Shown here one piece after another: positions 30,030 through 39,374 of a stretch of 64,000 nucleotides of DNA. The stretch comes from Huaxiibacter chinensis. Lineage in GTDB: Bacteria > Pseudomonadota > Gammaproteobacteria > Enterobacterales > Enterobacteriaceae. The stretch is taken from assembly GCF_022171985.1 (NCBI RefSeq), contig NZ_JAJVHF010000006.1, positions 186,001-250,000 of the forward strand, given 5' to 3'. A program made the translations under genes and the position numbers. Numbering within the stretch: position 1 is the first letter of the stretch; every line of letters starts with the position of its first letter. The notes under the pieces were generated by a model. That model worked only from the letters and a program-made list of their open reading frames with translations. It had not been told where the DNA came from and did not search any database.

Positions 30030-30288
30030 TCGCCACGGCAAGCCGCTGCCTCATGCGCATGTTGGCTACCCTGGCTGTGAGGGGAAAATGGCGCACTATG
30101 CCGATCTTGCACCTGGCCGCTGGCCGGACTGGAACACCAGCCACAACCCAAGTGCCTGGAACAATCTTTACCACACCCGACCGCGCCGCGCGTCTGACCG
30201 TCAGAACCTCAGTCGTGTGATGCAAGGTAAGGATCCGGATTGCATTATCTGGCACACACACAAAAAGCCGTACACCTACTTTTACTGA
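29998..30288 (+). CDS. Hypothetical 96-residue protein
   Basis: A 96-residue protein of unknown function, rich in His, Arg, Trp and Tyr (GKMAHYADLAPGRWPDWNTS; ending HKKPYTYFY). It has no hydrophobic segment or signal. AAGGAG (29985-29990) lies seven bases before the ATG, so a start here is well supported, and a terminator follows at once. The start codon is inside an inverted repeat (see findings). Translation is probably linked to the preceding gene, which it overlaps by 32 bp. Confidence 0.65.
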   Translation: MSVFHRVKDRDRHGKPLPHAHVGYPGCEGKMAHYADLAPGRWPDWNTSHNPSAWNNLYHTRPRRASDRQNLSRVMQGKDPDCIIWHTHKKPYTYFY

Positions 30289-30291
30289 CAC

Positions 30292-30316
30292 CCAACCCGC
30301 TGCGGCGGGTTTTTTT
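30292..30316 (+). terminator. Terminator after the three-gene islet
   Basis: AACCCGC / GCGGGTT stem with a short loop, followed by seven T residues, 4 bp after the last stop codon. Confidence 0.88.
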
Positions 30317-30420
30317 ATGGGTTCTCGCACACATGAGGCCGCCGGGCGGTTTTAACGAATAAGGCCGCATAAGAAAGTTAGCGAGGCGCACAGCGTGTTT
30401 GACAGCCTGGGTGAGGGATA

Positions 30421-30451
30421 AAAAAAAGCCCTGCCCACCGGGGGCAGGGCT
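30421..30451 (-). terminator. Terminator of ibpAB
   Basis: On the minus strand AGCCCTGCCC / GGGCAGGGCT is followed by a run of seven T residues, about 60 bp after the ibpB stop. Confidence 0.88.
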
Positions 30452-30458
30452 GATTCTT

Positions 30459-30492
30459 TTCACCCTCTTCCAGAGGGAGAGGGCCGCGGTGC
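30459..30492. repeat. REP-like palindrome, single copy
   Basis: CACCCTCTTCC-AGAGGGAGAGGG-CCGCGGTG, one diverged member of the family that forms arrays A and B, between ibpB and its terminator. Confidence 0.6.
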
Positions 30493-30512
30493 GGGCATAC
30501 GCCCGCACAATA

Positions 30513-30941
30513 TTAGCTATTCAACGCGGGGCGCTCGCTAATGGCGATACGCTGCGGGGCCAGAGCTTCTGGCACGTTCCGGGTCAGATCGATATGCAAC
30601 AACCCGTTATTGAAGGTCGCGCCGGAAACCTCCATATGATCGGCCAGGGTAAAGCCCAGGCTGAACGGCTGGATCACCAGCCCCTGATGTAACCACTGGG
30701 TCTCGGTTTCAGGTTTTTGCGGCGTGCCTTTCACCGTCAGACGGGTACCCTCAAGCTGGATCTCAAGATCGTCCTGGCGGAACCCGGCCAGCGCAAGGGT
30801 GATGCGATAGTGGTTATCATCACTTTTTTCAATATTGTAGGGCGGGAAAGCCTGATGGTCAGCGGTGCTTTGCAGGGCGTTAGCCAGTTTGTCAAAACCA
30901 ATCCACTGACGCAGAAGTGGGGATAAATCGTAGTTACGCAT
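30513..30941 (-). CDS. ibpB: Small heat-shock chaperone IbpB
   Basis: A 142-residue alpha-crystallin-type chaperone, same length as E. coli IbpB. The crystallin domain spans about 35-125 ([21 protein letters not shown]) and ends with the I-x-I tail motif RIAISERP. It keeps aggregated proteins in a form that ClpB/DnaK can refold, together with IbpA. The ATG at 30941 has AGAAGGAG before it. Just before that the RNA reads CTTCTTAGAAGG, so the ribosome site can also pair with upstream bases, in line with temperature control of translation. Confidence 0.96.
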   Translation of the reverse strand: MRNYDLSPLLRQWIGFDKLANALQSTADHQAFPPYNIEKSDDNHYRITLALAGFRQDDLEIQLEGTRLTVKGTPQKPETETQWLHQGLVIQPFSLGFTLADHMEVSGATFNNGLLHIDLTRNVPEALAPQRIAISERPALNS

Positions 30942-31076
30942 ACTAAATCTCCTTCTAAGAAGCGAGTTCGGCACAGTTTATTTTTGTGCACAGTTGTCCT
31001 GTAAATCCTGACGGATTCACCTATGCTCCCATTACGGCAAGCAATTCTGGGTGGGCCGCTGACGCGACCCGTCTAA

Positions 31077-31487
31077 TCAATTAATTTCGATACGGCGCGG
31101 TTTTTTCTCTTCCGGAATCACACGTTCCAGATCGACAAACAGCAGGCCGTTGACCAGGTTCGCGCCTTTAACATGAATGTTTTCGGCTAACTGGAATTTG
31201 CGTTCGAAATTGCGCTCCGCGATGCCCTGATACAGATAGGTACGCTCTTTCTGCTCAGCTGAATGCGAGCCTTTCACCACCAGCAGGTTGTCCTGCGCGG
31301 TGATCTCCAGTTCGCTTTCGGCAAAACCGGCGACGGCAATGGCGATGCGGTAGTGGTTTTCGTCAACCAGTTCAACATTGTATGGAGGGTAGCCGTTGCT
31401 CTGGCTCTGATTATTTTCTAAATGGTTGAACAGGCGATCGAAACCAATAGCAGAACGATAAAGCGGAGAGAGATCGAAGTTACGCAT
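31077..31487 (-). CDS. ibpA: Small heat-shock chaperone IbpA
   Basis: A 136-residue alpha-crystallin-type chaperone (E. coli 137) with the crystallin domain at about 35-125 and the I-x-I motif RRIEIN at the very end. It binds to misfolded proteins and partners IbpB, which follows 135 bp downstream in the same operon. Control is double: a sigma-32 promoter and an RNA thermometer in the leader. Confidence 0.97.
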   Translation of the reverse strand: MRNFDLSPLYRSAIGFDRLFNHLENNQSQSNGYPPYNVELVDENHYRIAIAVAGFAESELEITAQDNLLVVKGSHSAEQKERTYLYQGIAERNFERKFQLAENIHVKGANLVNGLLFVDLERVIPEEKKPRRIEIN

Positions 31488-31592
31488 AAGTCATTGCTCC
31501 TGAAATCAGCGAGAATATTGAGCCTTCCACCATGGACAGGCCACTGCGCCCCTGAACACCCATTCGGCGAGTTCGTTATCGGGCCACAACAA
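31488..31592 (-). promoter_or_regulatory. ROSE-type RNA thermometer in the ibpA leader
   Basis: The roughly 100-nt leader ends in a weak hairpin (31497-31513 on the minus strand): CTC-G-CTGA pairs with TCAG-GAG of the Shine-Dalgarno, leaving one unpaired G opposite it. The bulged G next to the conserved UCGCU is the hallmark of ROSE elements, which melt at heat-shock temperature. Confidence 0.85.
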
Positions 31593-31622
31593 TAAAATGG
31601 GTCTGTATCCGATCTTTTCAAG
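31593..31622 (-). promoter_or_regulatory. Sigma-32 promoter of ibpAB
   Basis: On the minus strand CTTGAAAA (31615-31622) and CCCATTTTA (31593-31601) are 13 bp apart, a close fit to the heat-shock sigma-factor consensus CTTGAAA-N13-CCCCATnT. Confidence 0.9.
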
Positions 31623-31801
31623 AGTTTTATCGCAAGATTTTTTTGCACTTTACCGGCACTCGCATAGACTGGGACTACAGCACAAAGGGTTAAATTGCGA
31701 TGACCGCCACAGTGCAGGGGTTCCGGGCTGTCCATTTTGATCAAGGCTCGCTATAACCCTGAGTTGCAGGTCTATGCAGTAACATTAACGATGACTGAGT
31801 G

Positions 31802-32134
31802 ATGATGAAAAATGTTCTGATAAAGCTGACGACGTTCAGCGGGGTTGTTTTACTTTGCGGGTGTTCGAGCGTGATGTCTCACACTGGCGGTAAAGAAGGA
31901 ACATATCCGGGCACGCGTGCCAGCGCGCAGATGATCTCGGATGACGACACCAACTGGGGCACAAAATCCCTGGTGGTACTGGATATGCCGTTCACCGCCG
32001 TTGTCGACACGCTCTTACTTCCATGGGACTTCTATCGTACTGACAGTTCAGTTCGCTCTCGCGTAGAGAAAAGCGAGCAGGAAAATCTGGCGACGAACGC
32101 CGTTATTCCGCCCGCCGCCATGCCCCCACGCTAA
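31802..32134 (+). CDS. yidQ: YidQ family lipoprotein
   Basis: A 110-residue lipoprotein: signal peptide ending in the lipobox LCGC with the acylated Cys21, then CSSVMSHTGGKEGTYPGTRAS, matching E. coli YidQ (DUF1375). Function unknown. An ATG at 31805 or a GTG at 31799 are also possible starts. It converges on yidR with one base between the stops. Confidence 0.9.
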   Translation: MMKNVLIKLTTFSGVVLLCGCSSVMSHTGGKEGTYPGTRASAQMISDDDTNWGTKSLVVLDMPFTAVVDTLLLPWDFYRTDSSVRSRVEKSEQENLATNAVIPPAAMPPR

Positions 32135-32135
32135 T

Positions 32136-33359
32136 TCAGGCGGTTTCCGTCACCCAAAGCTGACGAAAACCGTCCACCTCTTCCATCCAGGCAATCCACT
32201 GCCCGTCAGGTGAGAACACCACAGCATCGCCAGACGGCGGATTGCCATGATCGGACGTCAAAAAGAGCACCTGGCCCGTCAGCGCATCGCAACGGGCGAT
32301 ACGATTTTCGAGGACGAAGCCCAACGATTCACCGGAAGGATGCCAGTTAAACGCCGACTGGATATCGCTGCTGTTATGCGTTAATTGACGCGTTTCGCCG
32401 CCGTCAGGTGAAATGAGCCACAGCTGCACCACCCCGTTATCATCACGCATCAGGAAAGCAATCGCTGTTCCCTGCGGGTTCGCTCTGACCCAATGGCGGG
32501 GCGTAGTTACCAGCCCGGGAAAACGACGATCGTGCGTAAAGGTCAGACGACGTTGCGCCACACCCGCGGGCGGGGCAGGCATGGTCTGCGGCGTACCTTC
32601 CAGCGGATCGCGGCCCGCCTGCTTCCAGCCGCTTTCGTTATGCGGAAGATCCACAATAAACAGTTCCGGTACTTTTACTCCCGTGACTGACAGCGTATCG
32701 CCGATGAACGCCAGCCGGTTATTGCCCACCCAGCCCTCTTCATACGCACGGTTAATTTCATCGCTGCCCGGTTGCGGCGTGGGCGTGGTACGGCTGACCA
32801 GCACGCTCCAGCAGGTGCCTGCATATTCACGGGGGTGATTTCCCTGGGGCGTGACCGGGCCAAACGGCGTGGCGACGCCGACGTTGCGCAAATCGAGCGT
32901 CGCATCGCGTTCATGCAGGACGTGGTCGTTATAGGTAAAGCTCACCGCGTCACCCTGCGGGCTATAGACATGGACGTGAGTGCCGCCGCGTAAGGCACCA
33001 GGCGTATAAGGGGCGGTGATGTCCATCGCCTCGAGCGCGCTGAGATGCTCGCCGTGTGCAATGACGCCACGTCGATGATGAAAATCGTACTGCCAGCCTG
33101 CATCCGGATGCTCCGGGCCGTGGATAAAGACGTACTTATCCTCAACGGGATGAACGGTCACCACGCCGACGCAGGCCCCGTGATGCGCACGATAGATTAC
33201 CTGCACCTCGCCCGACTCAACGTTCACCCGTTCGATGGTTTCGCCGGTAAACGACGCGCCAGAAGGGCGAACGTCAAACACCAGCCACTGGCTGTCTGCC
33301 GTCCAGGTATTGATGTTGGTAAGTTGATGATGGCGATGAGCTGAGGTGATTTGTTTCAT
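32136..33359 (-). CDS. yidR: DUF3748 family protein YidR
   Basis: A 407-residue protein close to E. coli YidR. It shows TolB-like beta-propeller features: repeated blades such as ADSQWLVFDVRPSG (N-terminal) and FSPDGQWIAWMEE (C-terminal). No signal peptide, so likely cytoplasmic. Function unknown; it follows dgoT and could be read with the dgo operon, as in E. coli where they are adjacent. The ATG at 33359 gives the E. coli start; an upstream one (33401) is within the hairpin. Confidence 0.88.
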   Translation of the reverse strand: MKQITSAHRHHQLTNINTWTADSQWLVFDVRPSGASFTGETIERVNVESGEVQVIYRAHHGACVGVVTVHPVEDKYVFIHGPEHPDAGWQYDFHHRRGVIAHGEHLSALEAMDITAPYTPGALRGGTHVHVYSPQGDAVSFTYNDHVLHERDATLDLRNVGVATPFGPVTPQGNHPREYAGTCWSVLVSRTTPTPQPGSDEINRAYEEGWVGNNRLAFIGDTLSVTGVKVPELFIVDLPHNESGWKQAGRDPLEGTPQTMPAPPAGVAQRRLTFTHDRRFPGLVTTPRHWVRANPQGTAIAFLMRDDNGVVQLWLISPDGGETRQLTHNSSDIQSAFNWHPSGESLGFVLENRIARCDALTGQVLFLTSDHGNPPSGDAVVFSPDGQWIAWMEEVDGFRQLWVTETA

Positions 33360-33364
33360 GTGGA

Positions 33365-33395
33365 TACCCTGATGCGCGGTTATCGCATCAGGGTA
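33365..33395. repeat. 12-bp-stem hairpin between dgoT and yidR
   Basis: Perfect inverted repeat TACCCTGATGCG (33365-33376) and CGCATCAGGGTA (33384-33395) with a 7-base loop, in the 51-bp gap. It resembles a REP unit (GCCTGATGCG type) and could shield the upstream mRNA from 3' decay. No T run follows. Confidence 0.75.
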
Positions 33396-33410
33396 AAGCA
33401 TCGCAATAAA

Positions 33411-34703
33411 TTAGCCTACTCGTTTAACATTGCCGACCAGCAGGATGTAAGACAGCGCGCCAATCAGGGCCACTGCAGAGATATAAACCAGCGCCGGGCC
33501 AAAACCGTAATCCTGAGCCAGATAACCCACAACCAGCGGAACGGTGATGCCTCCCAGACCGCCAACAAAGTTAAACACGCCCCCGGTCAGGCCAATCAGC
33601 CGCATCGGCGCAAGTGATGACACCAGGGACCAGGTGATGGACGCAAAACCGTTGCCGAAGAAGGCAAGTGCCATCAGCGTCATAATCCATACCGGATCGT
33701 TGGTGTAGTTGGCCCCCATAATGCAGGTCGAGATAAGCAAGCCGCAGATGATGGGCGTTTTACGCGCCGCCCCCAGCGAGTAACCTTTTTTCACCAGCTT
33801 ATCGGCCAGCCAGCCGGAAAGCAGCACGCCAAAGAACGCCGCCAGGAAAGGCACAGTGGTCATAAAACCGGCTTTTAGCGCCGTAATGCCCTTTTCCTGC
33901 GTCAGATAGTTGGGGAACCAGGTCAGGAAGAACCACAGCGTGGAGGTCACCGCGAACTGCCCGATATAAACGCCGATCAGCTTGCGATGAAAGACCAGCT
34001 TCCACTCGGCTTTCGTCAGCGGCTGGCGAGCCTCTTTCTTCGCTGGCGCATCGCCGTCGATTAGGCCCCCGCCGTCACGAATGTAATCCAGTTCCGCCTG
34101 AGTAATATTTTTGGTCAGGCGCGGTGGCTGGTAAACCTTGAACCAGATAAAGGACCAGATAATGCCAATACCGCCGGTAATGATAAACACCCAGTGCCAG
34201 CTCAGCATCTCCTGGATCCAGATGAGCAGCGGCGTCAGGAAGGCCAGACCGACAAATTGCCCGGAGGTGTAGAAGCCCACCGCTGAAGCACGCTCCTGCT
34301 CGGGGAACCAGCTTGTCACCATGCGGTTATTGGTTGGAAACGCCGGTGCTTCAAAGATGCCCGTAATGGCGCGCAGCCCAATCAGCGACATCAGCCCCGT
34401 GGCGAACCCCTGAAATAGCGTCGCCACCGACCAGCCAAAGATGGCAATGAAATAGGTCAGGCGCGACCCGACGCGGTCCAGGAACCAGCCACCCGGGATC
34501 TGACAGAGGGTATAAAGCCAGGCAAACGCCGAGAATACGTAGCCCATTTCCGCTTTGGTAATGCCAAACTCTTCCTGAATATGGGCCGACGCCACCGCCA
34601 GATTGGCGCGGTCAACGTAGCAAATCACGACGGTAATAAAGATCATGATGAGCGTCAGATAGCGACGACGCCCGGGTTTTGCAGCGGTTACTGGAATATC
34701 CAT
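33411..34703 (-). CDS. dgoT: D-galactonate transporter DgoT
   Basis: A 430-residue MFS anion:cation symporter of the same length as E. coli DgoT, which imports D-galactonate with protons. About 12 helices; the [12 protein letters not shown] start of the family is at about 28-40. The ATG at 34703 is chosen by comparison with E. coli over one 15 codons upstream. Last gene of the dgo operon; an ERIC element separates it from dgoD. Confidence 0.95.
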   Translation of the reverse strand: MDIPVTAAKPGRRRYLTLIMIFITVVICYVDRANLAVASAHIQEEFGITKAEMGYVFSAFAWLYTLCQIPGGWFLDRVGSRLTYFIAIFGWSVATLFQGFATGLMSLIGLRAITGIFEAPAFPTNNRMVTSWFPEQERASAVGFYTSGQFVGLAFLTPLLIWIQEMLSWHWVFIITGGIGIIWSFIWFKVYQPPRLTKNITQAELDYIRDGGGLIDGDAPAKKEARQPLTKAEWKLVFHRKLIGVYIGQFAVTSTLWFFLTWFPNYLTQEKGITALKAGFMTTVPFLAAFFGVLLSGWLADKLVKKGYSLGAARKTPIICGLLISTCIMGANYTNDPVWIMTLMALAFFGNGFASITWSLVSSLAPMRLIGLTGGVFNFVGGLGGITVPLVVGYLAQDYGFGPALVYISAVALIGALSYILLVGNVKRVG

Positions 34704-34796
34704 TGTTATCTGTCTCCAGATTTTGGGCATAGCGAAGCCGCTCACCATGCCCTGTAGTTTCAGAGGGGGTATTGGGTTTTTTTATTATTTGTGGTG

Positions 34797-34914
34797 TCCA
34801 GAATCATTCGTGGTGCAGGAAGGCGGCAAGATTGTAAATCCCCGGGAGCTTACTCAAGTAAGTGACTGGGGTGCACAATCGAAGCCAACGCATCTGCGGC
34901 GCGAAGGATGAAGG
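34797..34914 (+). repeat. ERIC element
   Basis: A roughly 118-bp enterobacterial repetitive intergenic consensus element. The core AATCCCCGGGAGCTTAC and AAGTAAGTGACTGGGGTG matches the ERIC centre (the sites of the ERIC1R and ERIC2 primers), with the outer arms GAAGGCGGCAAG and GCCAACGCATCTGCGGCG. It lies inside the dgo operon between dgoD and dgoT. Confidence 0.88.
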
Positions 34915-34917
34915 ACA

Positions 34918-36066
34918 TTACCATTCGGCGACGGAGCCGTCTTCATGACGCCACAACGGATTACGCCAGTCCGGCGCATTTTGACTCAGCTCTATGACCC
35001 TGGCTTCGTCAATGTCCACGCCCAGGCCCGGCTTCGTTAACGGTTTAAAGAAACCGCCTTCCATGCTGAAGTCTTCTTTGTTTTTCACAAAATCGAGCAG
35101 TTCCGCGCCCTGGTTATAGTGAATGCCCATGCTCTGCTCCTGGAACACGGCGTTGCGCGAAACAAAGTCGACGTGCAGACACGCCGCCAGTGCGATCGGT
35201 CCCAGCGGACAGTGCGGTGCCAGGGCCACGTCGTAGGCTTCGGCCATACCGGCGATTTTGTAGCATTCGGTAATGCCGCCAGCGTGCGACAGATCGGGTT
35301 GCAGAATTGCCAGACCGCCCGCTTCCAGAACGCGCTTAAATTCAAAGCGCGAGAACATGCGTTCGCCAGCGGCAATAGGAATATGGGTTTGCGCCGCCAG
35401 TTTTGGATAATATTCCGCCTGTTCTGCCAGCACCGGCTCTTCAATAAACAGCGGCCGATACTGCTCCAGTTCTTTGATCAAGACTTTCGCCATTGGCGCA
35501 CTGACGCGGCCGTGGAAATCGAGGCCAAATTCAATCTCATTCCCGAAAGCTTCGCGAATTTGCGCAACGGTGCTCACCGCCTTGTCCACGGCACGTGAAT
35601 TATCAATCACGCCCATCTCTTCGCAGCCATTCAGCTTAAAGGTGTCAAAGCCGATATTGCGCAACGTTCTTATACCCTGAATGACATCTGCAGGACGATC
35701 GCCGCCCACCCAGCTATAGGCTTTAATTTTATCGCGTACCAGACCGCCCATAAGTTGCCAGACCGGCGCATTCAACACTTTCCCTTTGATATCCCACAAT
35801 GCCTGATCGATGCCTGCAATCGCGCTCATCAGAACGGGGCCACCACGGTAGAAACCTGCACGATACATGACCTGCCACAGGTCGTTGATGCGTGCCGGAT
35901 CCTGGCCAATCAGGTATTCACTGAGTTCATGCACGGCGGCCTCAACGGTGCGTGCGCGTCCTTCGATAACAGGCTCACCCCAGCCAACCACGCCTTCATC
36001 GGTTTCAATTTTCAAAAACATCCAGCGCGGGGGTAAACGGTACGTGGTGATGTTAGTTATTTTCAT
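34918..36066 (-). CDS. dgoD: D-galactonate dehydratase DgoD
   Basis: A 382-residue enolase-superfamily enzyme, same length as E. coli DgoD. It dehydrates D-galactonate to 2-keto-3-deoxygalactonate. The Mg ligand regions are visible (GLDFHGR about 183, IEEPV about 209, AAGERMFSR about 235), and the catalytic His is in [11 protein letters not shown] (about 285). It overlaps dgoA by 4 bp. Confidence 0.96.
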   Translation of the reverse strand: MKITNITTYRLPPRWMFLKIETDEGVVGWGEPVIEGRARTVEAAVHELSEYLIGQDPARINDLWQVMYRAGFYRGGPVLMSAIAGIDQALWDIKGKVLNAPVWQLMGGLVRDKIKAYSWVGGDRPADVIQGIRTLRNIGFDTFKLNGCEEMGVIDNSRAVDKAVSTVAQIREAFGNEIEFGLDFHGRVSAPMAKVLIKELEQYRPLFIEEPVLAEQAEYYPKLAAQTHIPIAAGERMFSRFEFKRVLEAGGLAILQPDLSHAGGITECYKIAGMAEAYDVALAPHCPLGPIALAACLHVDFVSRNAVFQEQSMGIHYNQGAELLDFVKNKEDFSMEGGFFKPLTKPGLGVDIDEARVIELSQNAPDWRNPLWRHEDGSVAEW

Positions 36067-36680
36067 TTCACTGCCTCTCGATACGCTTCTACAAATGCCG
36101 CCGCCTGAGTGGCGGTACGTTCAACGGACTGCCCGGCGCGATAGAGATCGCTGCCCAGCCCTGCTCCCGCACAACCGGAGTTAATCCATTGCGCCAGGTT
36201 TTCAGGCGTCACGCCCCCCACGGCAAAGACCGGAACGCTGGCGGGGAGTACCGCTTTCAGCGCCTTGATGTAATCCGGCCCAAAAGCCGATGAAGGGAAA
36301 ATTTTGAGCGCCTGGGCACCTGCATCGAGAGCCGTGAAGGCTTCTGTCGCCGTCGCACAGCCAGGGCAGACGGTCATGCCATAACTGACGGCTCGACGGA
36401 TCACCTCAGGGTGAATATTTGGCGTGACGATGAGTTTGCAGCCCATTTTCGCAAGCTGATCTACCTGCTCGGGCTGCAATACGGTGCCAGCCCCGATCAG
36501 CGCTTTGTCACCGAACGCCTCCACCACCGCCGGGATGCTCTTTTCCCACTCGGGAGAATTAAGCGGGATTTCCACGGCGTCAAAACCGGCGTCGATCGCG
36601 GCGCCAACGTGCGCGACTGCCTCGTCGGGCGTGATGCCGCGCAAGATAGCGATAAGGGGAAGATTAGTTTGCCACTGCAT
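36063..36680 (-). CDS. dgoA: 2-dehydro-3-deoxy-6-phosphogalactonate aldolase DgoA
   Basis: A 205-residue class-I aldolase of the KDPG family that splits the phosphorylated sugar acid into pyruvate and glyceraldehyde-3-phosphate. Glu37 (VEIPL) and the Schiff-base Lys126 (LKIFPS) are in place. Overlaps dgoK by 17 bp and dgoD by 4 bp, so the operon is tightly coupled. Confidence 0.96.
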   Translation of the reverse strand: MQWQTNLPLIAILRGITPDEAVAHVGAAIDAGFDAVEIPLNSPEWEKSIPAVVEAFGDKALIGAGTVLQPEQVDQLAKMGCKLIVTPNIHPEVIRRAVSYGMTVCPGCATATEAFTALDAGAQALKIFPSSAFGPDYIKALKAVLPASVPVFAVGGVTPENLAQWINSGCAGAGLGSDLYRAGQSVERTATQAAAFVEAYREAVK

Positions 36681-37542
36681 GAGCGATGCTCCTTATTCCT
36701 GCCTGAAATGCCGTGTCGCCATCAACCGCTGAGACATCACGCCCCACGGCATTGAACGCCTGGCGGTAACGAGAGGTCAGCGATGAACCCGCGACGAGGG
36801 TGATGGCCTGTTGCCCGGCGAACTGCTCACTCAGGCTGGCGACTTCTGCGCCAATCAACAGGCCGGATAAAAATTCGCTGACCTGCTCGCGGGGCAGGTT
36901 TCCCAACACGTGCGACGCGCGAACTTCAAAGAGATGTGGCAATACGGCAGGCGAGGCGAGGCCGCGCTCAAGCCCGGCGGTAAACGCCTGTGCAGACGAG
37001 TCCTGCTCCGGCAAACCCGCACCCACCAGCGAGTGTGTGAGCAGCAAATGATGCAATTCACCGGTCATCACGGTACGAAAATCGTGGATTTGCTTCTCAT
37101 CTGCCTGGACCCATTTGCAATGGGTGCCGGGCATAACGTAGACAGACGAAGGAGAAAGGGTGCGGGCGCCAAGCAATTGTGTCTCTTCACCGCGCATCAC
37201 GTTATGGTTATCGTCACGTGAAACGCAAAGACCGGGAATAATCCACACATTGTCGCCAACGGACGTTAACTGCTGCCCAATGGCAGAGAAACAGGTGGGA
37301 ACAGGCAGATAAGGCACAGCCTTCCAGCCCACATTGCTGCCCACCATACCCGCCATGATGACTGGCGTGGCGCTGTCGCGCCATCCAGAGGTCACTTTCG
37401 CTAACACCGCCTCGGGTGATTGACCGTTCAGGCGCGTCACGCCCGATTCTGATTGCCTGCTCTCCAGACATTCGTCGCCCTGGTAAAGCCAGGCGCGCAG
37501 ATTGGTCGATCCCCAGTCTATGGCGATGTAGCGAGGTGTCAT
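36664..37542 (-). CDS. dgoK: 2-dehydro-3-deoxygalactonokinase DgoK
   Basis: A 292-residue sugar-acid kinase, same length as E. coli DgoK, which phosphorylates 2-keto-3-deoxygalactonate with ATP. N-terminal phosphate loop IDWGSTNLRAW (about 7-17); PGTHCKWV (about 138) is characteristic of the family. Overlaps dgoR by 4 bp. Confidence 0.95.
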   Translation of the reverse strand: MTPRYIAIDWGSTNLRAWLYQGDECLESRQSESGVTRLNGQSPEAVLAKVTSGWRDSATPVIMAGMVGSNVGWKAVPYLPVPTCFSAIGQQLTSVGDNVWIIPGLCVSRDDNHNVMRGEETQLLGARTLSPSSVYVMPGTHCKWVQADEKQIHDFRTVMTGELHHLLLTHSLVGAGLPEQDSSAQAFTAGLERGLASPAVLPHLFEVRASHVLGNLPREQVSEFLSGLLIGAEVASLSEQFAGQQAITLVAGSSLTSRYRQAFNAVGRDVSAVDGDTAFQAGIRSIAHAVAN

Positions 37543-38228
37543 GTGATTTCCTTTAACCTTCGTGTTGAGCTGGCGATCATCGTGAGTGCCGCCTGCTCTG
37601 CCGCATCGCTATCCTGATGCCGTATCGCATCGAATAGCGCCTTATGTTCCTGAAGAGTTTTTGGCATGTTGGCCTCATCACCCATCCAGGTTCGTTCAAA
37701 GACGGCTCGCTGCAGCGAACTGATCGCCACGCTAAGCTGTTGTAAGACCGGGTTATGTACTGACTGCAATACGGCCTCGTGGTAGCGGATATCCGCTTCG
37801 TTAAAGGCATCCCGGTCCTGGTTATTGGCGATCATATCGTTGAGCGCCGATTCAATTTGCGCCAGATCGCCTGACGTTGCGCGTTCGGCTGCCCAACGGG
37901 CGATGGCCGGTTCAACCAGATTACGTACCTCACTCATCGCGCCAATCAGTCTTGGGTCGTAGTCATTTTCCAGCACCCACTGCAGGACATCGGTATCGAG
38001 GTAGTTCCACTGGTTACGCGGGGCGACGAAGGCGCCGCGATAACGTTTCATTTCTATCAACCGCTTCGCCATCAACGAGCGAAACACTTCGCGGATGATG
38101 TTGCGCGAGGTTTCAAACTCTTCGCAGAGCTCGGCTTCTGCGGGTAACGGCGAACCGGGAACGTATTTGCCACCCACAATCTGGGTACCCAGCGTGATCA
38201 CAATGCGATCGGTTTTATTCAGCGTCAT
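37539..38228 (-). CDS. dgoR: GntR/FadR-type repressor DgoR
   Basis: A 229-residue regulator: winged helix at about 10-75 (EFETSRNIIREVFRSLMAKRLIEMKRYRGAFV) and a C-terminal FCD effector domain with the metal-type His residues (RYHEAVLQS about 148, EHKALFDAI about 195). It represses the dgo operon until galactonate or its product is present. First gene of the operon, so it controls its own synthesis. Confidence 0.95.
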   Translation of the reverse strand: MTLNKTDRIVITLGTQIVGGKYVPGSPLPAEAELCEEFETSRNIIREVFRSLMAKRLIEMKRYRGAFVAPRNQWNYLDTDVLQWVLENDYDPRLIGAMSEVRNLVEPAIARWAAERATSGDLAQIESALNDMIANNQDRDAFNEADIRYHEAVLQSVHNPVLQQLSVAISSLQRAVFERTWMGDEANMPKTLQEHKALFDAIRHQDSDAAEQAALTMIASSTRRLKEIT

Positions 38229-38336
38229 GGAGAGTCCTTGTGCTCTGTAAGTCCATCCCTACTTTACCGCGAGCGCTGAATTTCGCCTCACTTTTGCAGT
38301 ACAAACGTGATGCCTTTCGTCATTGCCGTGGCTGTA

Positions 38337-38368
38337 ATGTAGTACAATCATTTAATGTTGTACTACAA
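38337..38368. promoter_or_regulatory. Two FadR-type operators upstream of dgoR
   Basis: ATGTAGTACAA (38337-38347) and TTGTACTACAA (38358-38368) both fit the FadR-family palindrome TnGTnnnACnA, with centres 21 bp (two helical turns) apart, 110-140 bp before the dgoR start. A half site AGTACAA lies near 38298. Assignment to DgoR follows from position and family. Confidence 0.75.
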
Positions 38369-38406
38369 TCCAGATCACAAAAAGAACAATTCGATAAATT
38401 CAACGC

Positions 38407-38434
38407 AAAAAAAAGCCCCGGTTGATAACCGAGG
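38407..38434 (-). terminator. Terminator of yidA
   Basis: On the minus strand AGCCTCGGTT / AACCGGGGCT (one mismatch) is followed by eight T residues, about 20 bp past the yidA stop. Confidence 0.88.
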
Positions 38435-38454
38435 CTGATGAGTTTCAGCAGAAC

Positions 38455-39267
38455 TTAGTTCAGGACAAATTTCTCGATCGCGTAGGCAACGCCGTCTTCC
38501 AGGTTGGATTTAGTGACGAAATTGGCGACTTCTTTCACCGACGGAATGGCGTTATCCATCGCCACACCCATGCCCGCATATTCGATCATAGCGATGTCGT
38601 TTTCCTGATCGCCCAGCGCCATGATCTCTTCTGATTTAATCCCCAGCGTATCCGCAAGAGATTTCACACCGGTGCCTTTATTGACGCGTTTATCCAGGAT
38701 TTCGAGGAAGTACGGCGCACTTTTCAGCACGGTGTATTTCTCTTTTACCTCTGCCGGGATACGCGCAATCGCTTTATCCAGAATTTCAGGCTCGTCAATC
38801 ATCATCACTTTGAGGAACTGCGTAGCCGGGTCCATTTTCTCGGCTTCACAGAACACCAGCGGAATTGTGGCAACAAAAGACTCATGCACCGTGTAGTAGC
38901 TGATATCCCGATTAGCGGTATAGAGCGTATTACGGTCGAGCGCGTGGAAATGAGAACCGACCTCGCGTGACAGTTTTTCCAGGAACAGATAATCGTCATA
39001 GTTCAACGCGGTTTGCGCCACCGTGCTGCCGTCCGCCGCCTTCTGTACCAGTGCGCCGTTATAGGTAATGCAGTAATCACCCGGCTGATTCATGTGCAGC
39101 TCTTTCAGGTAGCTGTGCACGCCCGCATACGGACGACCGGTGGTCAGGACGACATTGACGCCCTTTTCACGGGCAGCGGCGATGGCATTTTTGACAGCAG
39201 GAGAGATGGTGTGGTCAGGCAGCAGCAACGTGCCGTCCATGTCGATTGCGATGAGTTTTATGGCCAT
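38455..39267 (-). CDS. yidA: Sugar-phosphatase YidA (HAD family)
   Basis: A 270-residue Cof-type HAD phosphatase, same length as E. coli YidA, active on sugar phosphates such as alpha-glucose-1-phosphate. Motif 1 is IDMDGTLL (nucleophile Asp9, acid Asp11), motif 2 LTTGRPY (about 41), motif 4 ALGDQENDIAM (about 218), with the C2-type cap between. Single gene. Confidence 0.95.
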   Translation of the reverse strand: MAIKLIAIDMDGTLLLPDHTISPAVKNAIAAAREKGVNVVLTTGRPYAGVHSYLKELHMNQPGDYCITYNGALVQKAADGSTVAQTALNYDDYLFLEKLSREVGSHFHALDRNTLYTANRDISYYTVHESFVATIPLVFCEAEKMDPATQFLKVMMIDEPEILDKAIARIPAEVKEKYTVLKSAPYFLEILDKRVNKGTGVKSLADTLGIKSEEIMALGDQENDIAMIEYAGMGVAMDNAIPSVKEVANFVTKSNLEDGVAYAIEKFVLN

Positions 39268-39374
39268 GAGATCCCCAGGTTAAATGAGTCTTGGATCATG
39301 CTAACGCGATTCCGCTCAAAAAACACGGTAAGAAAGGGGATGGGGTGTGAGGGGGGGATTCCTCTTTTGCGCAG

